Source: Ornithinicoccus sp045032955
GTDB taxonomy: Bacteria > Actinomycetota > Actinomycetes > Actinomycetales > Dermatophilaceae
Assembly (NCBI RefSeq): GCF_045032955.1
Contig: NZ_JBJFZU010000004.1
Location: forward strand, 1 to 64,000
DNA length: 64,000 nt
Reading direction: 5' to 3'
Positions 58,934 to 64,000 of the stretch are shown here, piece by piece. The stretch's first letter is position 1; every line of letters starts with the position of its first letter. A program made the position numbers and the translations under genes. The notes below the pieces were generated by a model. It did not search any database. It saw nothing but the letters and a program-made list of their open reading frames with translations, and was not told the origin of the DNA.

Positions 58934-59257
58934 TCAGGGGTGGGACGGCTCCGGCTGATGCTCATGATGGCGCAGGGCGGAGCGGTAACCGCCGGCGCCA
59001 CCCTCGAGGCAGCGCGCGATCCGCCCGACCGTGGTCACGCTGACGCCGGTGACCTCGTGGATCTGCCGGTAGGGCATCCCCGCGTCGAGCAGCGGCACCA
59101 CCGACCACCGGTCTGCCAACGCCTCGATCTCCGCGGGGGTGCACAGGTCGTCCAGGAAGGCGTCGACGGCGGCCGGGTCGTCCAGGCAGGCGAGCAGGCG
59201 CGCCAGCTCGGCGCGTGCCCGGCGGCCCCGCCCGGGGGCCTCGTCGCGGTGCTTCAT
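58934..59257 (-). CDS. hisR: TrpR/YerC-family repressor, likely HisR
   Basis: A 107-residue DNA-binding protein of the TrpR/YerC family: CTPAEIEALADRWSVVPLL and the helix-turn-helix MPYRQIHEVTGVSVTTVGRIARCL. As I recall, Xanthomonadales carry such a TrpR-like HisR upstream of their his genes; the same arrangement here suggests the regulator was inherited with the operon and represses it when histidine is plentiful. ATG 59257 (MKHRDEAPG) is chosen; earlier codons run into the operator at 59300-59317. Confidence 0.85.
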   Translation of the reverse strand: MKHRDEAPGRGRRARAELARLLACLDDPAAVDAFLDDLCTPAEIEALADRWSVVPLLDAGMPYRQIHEVTGVSVTTVGRIARCLEGGAGGYRSALRHHEHQPEPSHP

Positions 59258-59299
59258 GCCTGCGTCTGCTCCTGCGTCGTAGAGGGGTGGCGCCGTTGT

Positions 59300-59317
59300 G
59301 TACCAGCGCGCTAGTAC
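59300..59317. promoter_or_regulatory. Palindromic operator before hisR (putative HisR box)
   Basis: GTACCAGCGCGCTAGTAC, nine-base arms with one mismatched pair, 43 bases upstream of hisR in the gap to the divergent cyclophilin gene. TrpR-family regulators bind compact CTAG-containing palindromes, so autoregulation of hisR and the his operon is likely. Confidence 0.7.
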
Positions 59318-59403
59318 GCTACCACGGCGACACCGCCGCCCCCGCATCCAGGACGGTTGCCTACACTCCTGGTGCCCTTCCCCCCACGCGACCTGGAGCC
59401 CGT

Positions 59404-60096
59404 ATGCGCCGCGCCCTGCCGACCCTGTTCACCCTGTCCGCCCTGGCGCTCGCCGGGTGCGGCTCCGGGGAGGACGAGGCTGCCACCGACCCGGCCACCG
59501 CCGAGGCCGGAGCGGGAGCGCTCAGCTGCGAGGAGCCGCCGGCGCTGCCCTCGGCGCCGGCCGGCTATGCCGCCGAGGACCTGCCGGAGCCGGTGTCCGG
59601 GGACCCGGCCACGCTGGACGCGACGCTCACCACGAGCTGCGGCGACATCGAACTGGAGCTGTACGCGCAGGACGCCCCGCAGACGGTGGCCTCCTTCGCG
59701 TTCCTGGCCCAGGAGGGCTACTGGGAGGACAGCCGATGCCACCGGCTCACCACGGGTGGCATCTTCGTGCTCCAGTGCGGTGACCCGACGGGCTCGGGCT
59801 CCGGCAGCCCCGGCTACGGCTACGGCATCGAGAACGCCCCGGAGACGGGGATGTACCCGGCCGGCACCCTGGCGATGGCCCGGACCGCCGACCCGGAGAG
59901 CAACGGCGGGCAGTTCTTCGTGGTCTACGAGGAGACGATGCTGCCCACCGACGGCGGTGGCTACTCGATCTTCGGCCAGGTGACCGAGGGCCTGGACATC
60001 GTGCAGGCGCTCGCCGAGGAGGGCACCGAGGGTGGCGGCTCGGACGGCGCCCCGGCGCAACCGGTCAGCATCCTCTCGGTGGACGTCGACTCCTGA
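59404..60096 (+). CDS. Lipoprotein cyclophilin-type peptidyl-prolyl isomerase
   Basis: A 230-residue protein. An N-terminal lipobox ALALAGC at residues 13-19 marks it as a surface lipoprotein; a 45-residue acidic linker leads to the cyclophilin barrel (DIELELYAQDAPQTVASF, FVLQCGDPTGSG, TLAMARTADPESNGGQFFV, in parts). The catalytic Arg appears in CHRLTTGG. Similar genes stand next to relA/spoT-like genes and hisS in other actinobacteria. ATG 59404 behind a CTGGAG site. Folding of exported proteins is the probable role. Confidence 0.9.
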   Translation: MRRALPTLFTLSALALAGCGSGEDEAATDPATAEAGAGALSCEEPPALPSAPAGYAAEDLPEPVSGDPATLDATLTTSCGDIELELYAQDAPQTVASFAFLAQEGYWEDSRCHRLTTGGIFVLQCGDPTGSGSGSPGYGYGIENAPETGMYPAGTLAMARTADPESNGGQFFVVYEETMLPTDGGGYSIFGQVTEGLDIVQALAEEGTEGGGSDGAPAQPVSILSVDVDS

Positions 60097-60100
60097 CCGA

Positions 60101-60186
60101 GCGTCGCCCGTGGTTGCCCTCAGCCCCACCGGGCGTCGCCCGTGGTTGCCCTGAGCCCCACCGCGCGTCGCGGGTGGTTGCTCAGA
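60101..60186. repeat. 32-base tandem repeat between cyclophilin and hisS
   Basis: About 2.7 copies of a 32-base unit starting GCGTCGCCCGTGGTTGCCCT; copies 1 and 2 differ by two bases, the third is diverged and runs into the hisS stop. At each junction a CCACC(G)GGGC-GTC-GCCC-GTGG-type hairpin can form, so the array probably acts as tandem terminators between convergent genes. Confidence 0.8.
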
Positions 60187-61579
60187 CCAGCGGCTGGGCC
60201 AGCTCCACCCGGAGCGCGGAGACGACCTCGTCCCGCGGCACGGTGAACTGGTCCTGACGGCGCAGGTCCTTCAACGTCACCGTGCCGTCCGCCACCTCCT
60301 GGGCGCCCAGGAGGGCGACGAACCGGATGCCCGCGCGGTCGGCATACCGGAGCTGCTTGCCGAGCTTGCCGCCGTCCAGCACCGCCTCGGTGTTGATCCC
60401 GCCGTGCCGCAGCTGCGCCGTCAGCGCCAGCTGGTCGTCGAGCAGCTCGGCCGCCACCTGCGGCACCAGCACCTGGACCGTCGACTCCCCCAGCGAGACG
60501 TCGATGAGGCCGGCCTCGCGCAGCTGCCAGAACAGGCGGGACAGCCCGATCGAGATGCCCACCCCCGGCAGCCGAGAGCGGGTGTACTGGCCCGCGAGGT
60601 TGTCGTAGCGGCCGCCGGAGCAGATGGACCCGATCTCCGGGTGCTCGTCGAGGGTGGTCTCGTAGACGGTGCCGGTGTAGTAGTCCAGGCCGCGGGCGAT
60701 GGAGAAGTTGAGGCAGTAGTTCTCCTCCGGCACCCCCAGCGCCCGCACCAGGGCCAGCACCTCACGCAGCTCGGCGACGCCCTCGGCCAGCGCATCGCTG
60801 CCCGACGAGGCGATCTCGACGGCCTGCAGCCGGTCCAGGGCGTCCTGATGGCTCCCGGACCGCACCTGCGCGAAGCCGAGGACCTGCTCGACCACCTCCG
60901 CGCCGAGACCGAACCCGTCCCCGGTCAGGGTCTGCCGCAGGTGGTCGGGGCCGCGCTTGTCGAGCTTGTCGACCTCGCGCAGCACCGCAGCCTGCGTGTC
61001 CGGGTCGCTGATGCCCAGGTCCTCGTAGAACCCGCGCAGCAGCTTGCGGTTGTTGATCTGGATGGTGAACGGGCCGATCGCCACATCGGTGAAGATCGCG
61101 TTGATCACCGCGGGGCACTCCGCGTCGTGCCGGACCGACAGCTCACCGGAGCCGACGATGTCGACGTCGCACTGGTAGAACTCACGGAAGCGCCCCCGCT
61201 GCGGCCGCTCCCCCCGGTAGACCCGCTGCATCTGGTAGCGCCGGAACGGGAAGGTCAGCTGGTGCTCGTGCTCGGCCACGTACCGCGCCAGCGGCACCGT
61301 GAGGTCGAAGCGCAGCGCCATCTCCGGCACCGCCTCCCCGGCGCCCTCGCCCCGCGACTTCTCCAGCGCGCCGGTCGACTGCACGAAGTAGACCTGCCGC
61401 TCGGTCTCGCCGCCGGTCTTGGTCAGCAGCACGTCGGAACGCTCGAAGACGGGGGTCTCGATCGGCAGGAAGCCGAACCGCTCGTAGCCGGAGCGGATCG
61501 CGTCCAGCATGCGTTGGAACGCCACCTGCTCGGGTGGGAGCAGCTCGAGGACACCGGAGGGCGTGCGCGGGGAGATCAC
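60182..61579 (-). CDS. hisS: Histidyl-tRNA synthetase
   Basis: A 465-residue class II synthetase. Motif 2 is FRREFYQCDVDIVG-like (here GRFREFYQCDVDIVG), histidine A motif LDYYTGTVYE and motif 3 GVGISIGLSRLFWQL; the anticodon-binding domain follows (VQVLVPQV, KQLRYADRAGIRFVALLG). Length and order are normal. Its placement near the his operon is common chromosomal neighbourhood of the relA-like gene rather than part of the transferred block. Confidence 0.97.
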   Translation of the reverse strand: MISPRTPSGVLELLPPEQVAFQRMLDAIRSGYERFGFLPIETPVFERSDVLLTKTGGETERQVYFVQSTGALEKSRGEGAGEAVPEMALRFDLTVPLARYVAEHEHQLTFPFRRYQMQRVYRGERPQRGRFREFYQCDVDIVGSGELSVRHDAECPAVINAIFTDVAIGPFTIQINNRKLLRGFYEDLGISDPDTQAAVLREVDKLDKRGPDHLRQTLTGDGFGLGAEVVEQVLGFAQVRSGSHQDALDRLQAVEIASSGSDALAEGVAELREVLALVRALGVPEENYCLNFSIARGLDYYTGTVYETTLDEHPEIGSICSGGRYDNLAGQYTRSRLPGVGISIGLSRLFWQLREAGLIDVSLGESTVQVLVPQVAAELLDDQLALTAQLRHGGINTEAVLDGGKLGKQLRYADRAGIRFVALLGAQEVADGTVTLKDLRRQDQFTVPRDEVVSALRVELAQPLV

Positions 61580-61690
61580 CGGTGGAGTCTATCGAGGGGT
61601 ATGCCCGGTCGCGCCCGCCCGGGGCGAGGTCTCGGCGTCCTCGTGCCACCTTCACAGGCACCCGACAGCGCCAGCAGGCAGGATGGGGTG

Positions 61691-62392
61691 ATGAGCACCA
61701 GCGCAGCTGCCGAACCGCCCTCGCTCGCGTTCGCCCCGGACGCCAGCTTCACCCCCGCCCAGCTGCGGGAGGTCGGGGGGATGCTGCAGCGCTTCCTGCT
61801 GGAGTACGAGTTCGGCCTGCGCGAGGTCGAGACCAAGATCGAGATCCTGCGGGACGAGTTCGCGCACATGCACGACTACAACCCGATCGAGCACGTCTCG
61901 AGCCGGGTCAAGTCCCCGGACAGCCTGCGCGAGAAGGTGGTGCGCCGGGGCCTCACGATGGACCTGGTCACCATCCGCCGGGAGATCACCGACATCGCCG
62001 GGATCCGGGTCTCCTGCAGCTTCATCACCGACGCGTACCGGATCTTCGACCTGCTCACCCAGCAGGACGACATCACCATCCGCCGCGTCTCGGACTACAT
62101 CGCCGAGCCCAAGGCCAACGGGTACAAGAGCCTGCACGCGATCGTCGAGGTGCCGGTCTACCTCTCCACCGGGCGCGTCGACGTTCCCGTCGAGGTGCAG
62201 CTGCGCACCATCGCGATGGATTTCTGGGCCAGCACCGAGCACAAGATCCACTACAAGTACGACGGGAACGTGCCGGAGTCACTCCTCGACGAGCTGAAGG
62301 ACGCCGCGGACAGCGCTGCCGAGCTGGACGCCCGGATGCAGCAGCTGCACCGCGAGCTGCACGGCCGCGAGGCTCAGAGGTCCGCGAGGTAG
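61691..62392 (+). CDS. Small alarmone synthetase (RelA/SpoT synthetase domain only)
   Basis: A 233-residue stand-alone (p)ppGpp synthetase (RelP/RelQ-like). It shows REITDIAGIRVSCSFITDAY, the G-loop PKANGYKSLHAIVEVPVY and VEVQLRTIAMDFWASTEHK, with no hydrolase or TGS/ACT domain. It makes ppGpp or pppGpp from GDP/GTP and ATP under stress, independent of ribosome stalling. Start ATG 61691; the divergent hisS starts 111 bases away; its 3' end overlaps the MBL gene by 19 bases. Confidence 0.93.
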   Translation: MSTSAAAEPPSLAFAPDASFTPAQLREVGGMLQRFLLEYEFGLREVETKIEILRDEFAHMHDYNPIEHVSSRVKSPDSLREKVVRRGLTMDLVTIRREITDIAGIRVSCSFITDAYRIFDLLTQQDDITIRRVSDYIAEPKANGYKSLHAIVEVPVYLSTGRVDVPVEVQLRTIAMDFWASTEHKIHYKYDGNVPESLLDELKDAADSAAELDARMQQLHRELHGREAQRSAR

Positions 62393-63072
62393 GGGTTGCC
62401 GGCGCGTTCGCGCGCCATCGTGGTGGCCGGCCCGTGTCCGGGCAGCACGAGGGAGGAGTCCGCGAGCGGGAGGACCACGTCGCGCAGGCTGCGGCGCATC
62501 GCGGCCGGGTCACCGCCGGGCAGGTCCGTCCGCCCGATCGAACCGGCGAAGAGGACGTCGCCGGAGAGCACCGTCCGGTCCAGCTCGTCGCTGGGTATGC
62601 CCTCGGGAACCGCTGCGGTGGAGAAGAGGACCGACCCCTCGGTATGCCCGGGGGCGTGGGTGACCTCGACCCGCAGCCCCGCCAGCTCGAGCACCTGCGC
62701 GTCCTGGACCTCCACCACGCGCTCCGGCTCGCTCCAGGTGGCGCGCCGGCCGAACTGCTGCTCGAGGGCGACGACCAGCGCCGGGCTCATGGTCGAGAGC
62801 GGGTCGGTGAGCCGGTAGCGGTCCTCGGTGTGGATGTACGGGCTGACCGCCGTGGTGCCCGCGCAGACCGGGGTGACGGCATACACGTGGTCGAGGTGAC
62901 CATGGGTGAGGAGCACGGCCGCCGGTCGCAGGCCGTGCTCGGCGAGCAGCTCCTGCACCCGCCCCTCGACGCCGATCCCCGGGTCCACGATCAGGCACTC
63001 CTCCCCCTCGGCGGGCGCGAGGAGGTAGCAGTTGGTGGCGAAGGCGTCGGCGACGATGCTGCGAACGAACAT
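62374..63072 (-). CDS. MBL-fold metallo-hydrolase (glyoxalase II-like)
   Basis: A 232-residue metallo-beta-lactamase-fold enzyme. Metal residues are in LTHGHLDHVYAV, VTHAPGHTEGSVLF, LSGDVLFAGSIGRTD and VLPGHGPATTM. This is the group of YcbL-like proteins related to glyoxalase II, acting on thioesters. In other actinobacteria it follows relA and hisS in this same neighbourhood. Two copies of the dispersed octamer lie inside it, one forcing a rare ATA codon. Confidence 0.9.
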   Translation of the reverse strand: MFVRSIVADAFATNCYLLAPAEGEECLIVDPGIGVEGRVQELLAEHGLRPAAVLLTHGHLDHVYAVTPVCAGTTAVSPYIHTEDRYRLTDPLSTMSPALVVALEQQFGRRATWSEPERVVEVQDAQVLELAGLRVEVTHAPGHTEGSVLFSTAAVPEGIPSDELDRTVLSGDVLFAGSIGRTDLPGGDPAAMRRSLRDVVLPLADSSLVLPGHGPATTMARERAGNPYLADL

Positions 63073-63211
63073 CCCTCGAGGCTACCCAGGTGGCCGGTCG
63101 CGGTCCGGCCGGGTGACGTCAGGGACGGACGGGTAGGGTCGAGGACGCCCATGTCATGTCGAGGCGGCCCCGATGGTCGCGCTCGCGGTCCCCGTCAGAG
63201 AGGCCACCACC

Positions 63212-64000
63212 GTGTCCGAGCAGACGCCCACCACTCCCGAGTCCGAGGAGCCCACGGCCACCGAGCCGGAGGCGGTGCAGACCGCCCCTGACGAGGTGCA
63301 GCCGGACACGTCGGTGACCGAGCAGCCGACGGACGTGCAGCCGACGGAGGAAGAGGCCGAAGCGGCCCCGGAGGCCGAGCCCGAGGCCGCCCCGGAGGCC
63401 GAGTCCCAGGTTGAGCCGACCCCTGCCCCCGAGCCCGAGGCGACGCCTGAGCCCGAGCCCGAGGCGACGCCTGAGCCCGAGCCCGAGGCGACGCCTGAGC
63501 CCGAGCCCGAGGCGACGCCTGAGCCCGAGCCCGAGGCGACGCCCGAGCCCGAGCCCGAGCCGGAAGCGACGCCCGAGCCTGCGGCACCGGCCGCTCCCCG
63601 CCCAGCGGCCCCGTCGCCGTCGATGTTCGCGGCCCGCAAGCCGGCCGCACCGCGCCCGGTCACCACGCCTCGACCCGCCGCCGCGCAGCCGACCGCCGCG
63701 CCCAGCGACTCGGTCAAGCACGGCCGGGTCGCCGAGGACGGCACGGTGCACGTGATCCTGGCCGACGGCACCGAGCGGGAGGTCGGTTCCTACCCCGAGG
63801 CGACCCCGGACGAGGCGCTGGCCTACTTCGCGCGCAAGTACGACGAGCTCGCGGCCAACGCCGACCTGCTCACGGCGCGACTGGCCGGCACGGAGGTCTC
63901 CGCGCACGACGCCCGCAAGTCCCTGGCCCACCTCAAGGAGCAGATCGGTGACGCGCACGTCGTCGGCGATCTTGCCGCACTCGAGGCCACCGTCGCCCGG
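63212..64000 (+). CDS. DUF349 protein, N-terminal part (runs off the window)
   Basis: Open from GTG 63212 (behind GAGAGGCC) to the window end, 263 codons with no stop. An ATG at 63173 in the same frame is an alternative. The first 150 residues are acidic and rich in Glu/Pro/Ala, with a perfect 8-residue repeat EATPEPEP, then a basic Ala/Pro linker and KHGRVAEDGTVHVILADG, YPEATPDEALAYFARKYDEL, the recognisable start of actinobacterial DUF349 proteins. The DUF349 repeats themselves lie outside the window. Function unknown. Confidence 0.8.
   Translation, partial: MSEQTPTTPESEEPTATEPEAVQTAPDEVQPDTSVTEQPTDVQPTEEEAEAAPEAEPEAAPEAESQVEPTPAPEPEATPEPEPEATPEPEPEATPEPEPEATPEPEPEATPEPEPEPEATPEPAAPAAPRPAAPSPSMFAARKPAAPRPVTTPRPAAAQPTAAPSDSVKHGRVAEDGTVHVILADGTEREVGSYPEATPDEALAYFARKYDELAANADLLTARLAGTEVSAHDARKSLAHLKEQIGDAHVVGDLAALEATVAR
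63437..63556 (+). repeat. 24-base tandem repeat inside the DUF349 gene
   Basis: Five consecutive 24-base units coding for EATPEPEP; the first four are identical and the fifth differs by one silent T to C change. In-frame slippage would change length without breaking the gene. Confidence 0.9.

Larger units (their letters stand above)
399..62648. repeat. Dispersed octamer family GGCATACC / GGTATGCC
   Basis: By hand I count about 18 copies of GGCATACC and 17 of GGTATGCC on the given strand (for example 399, 3587, 25132, 27949, 41868, 44525, 54107, 54195, 62594, 62641). They fall in at least three reading frames, encode Tyr-Ala, Ala-Tyr, Gly-His-Thr, Gly-Ile-Pro (with the rare ATA codon) or Met-Pro, and also occur between genes. 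Counts are approximate. Confidence 0.7.

Noticed and set aside
63437..63556. CRISPR-like array
   Set aside because: Units are contiguous with no spacers and lie in frame within a coding region.
63119..63958. A Gly/Leu/Arg repeat protein on the minus strand
   Set aside because: Mirror image of the EATPEPEP repeat region of the DUF349 gene; the repeat in DNA explains it.

Overview
The window is a very GC-rich (roughly 70 percent or more by eye), tightly packed chromosomal segment of an actinobacterium. Gene order matches the mycobacterial Rv1822-Rv1832 block (CDP-alcohol phosphatidyltransferase, DUF881, small basic protein, DUF881, gcvH, garA-like FHA protein, two MerR regulators flanking a bifunctional-nuclease gene, gcvP) and the Rv1701/Rv1708-Rv1713 block (xerD, parA, scpA, scpB, rluB-type synthase, cmk, der). 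The OhrR/Ohr pair and the MshD-like acetyltransferase also fit. Protein style suggests Micrococcales, perhaps an Intrasporangiaceae/Ornithinimicrobiaceae relative; that placement is inference.

Layout. 1-12.3 kb: mixed housekeeping and stress genes (GNAT, Ohr/OhrR, hydrolases, HIT protein, RlmC, YciO-type protein, APC permease, OsmC, histidine phosphatase, GCS2-type ligase). 12.3-21.3 kb: glycine cleavage (gcvP behind a single-aptamer glycine riboswitch, gcvH) with the FHA/MerR and DUF881/Sbp genes. 21.4-42 kb: a catabolic island for a small nitrogenous solute. It holds DUF3830, amidase, D-2-hydroxyacid dehydrogenase, two Asp/Glu racemase-like proteins, an ectoine-hydrolase-like M24 protein, two aminotransferases, an M20 deacylase, a large FAD/Fe-S oxidase, an aldehyde dehydrogenase, a GntR/FCD regulator and two BCCT carriers, plus choline sulfatase. 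Four copies of a TTGT-NN-ACAA palindrome lie in the promoter regions and define a likely GntR regulon. 42.5-51 kb: tRNA-Pro(GGG), der, sufE, a rhodanese, cmk, rluB-like, scpB, scpA, parA, xerD. 51.6-59.3 kb: an eight-gene histidine operon, hisGDCBHAF(IE), of gammaproteobacterial type (fused HisB, fused HisIE, HisA rather than PriA), preceded by its own TrpR-like regulator and an operator-like palindrome. 59.4-64 kb: lipoprotein cyclophilin, hisS, a small alarmone synthetase, an MBL-fold hydrolase, and the start of a DUF349 protein cut by the window end.

The strongest observations are: (1) the coherent GntR-controlled island, which resembles ectoine catabolism but lacks eutB/eutC/doeB and carries unusual extra enzymes; (2) the apparently transferred, fully overlapping his operon with a co-inherited regulator; (3) a dispersed octamer, GGCATACC/GGTATGCC, present about 35 times by hand count on both strands, in several reading frames and between genes, far above what base composition would give.
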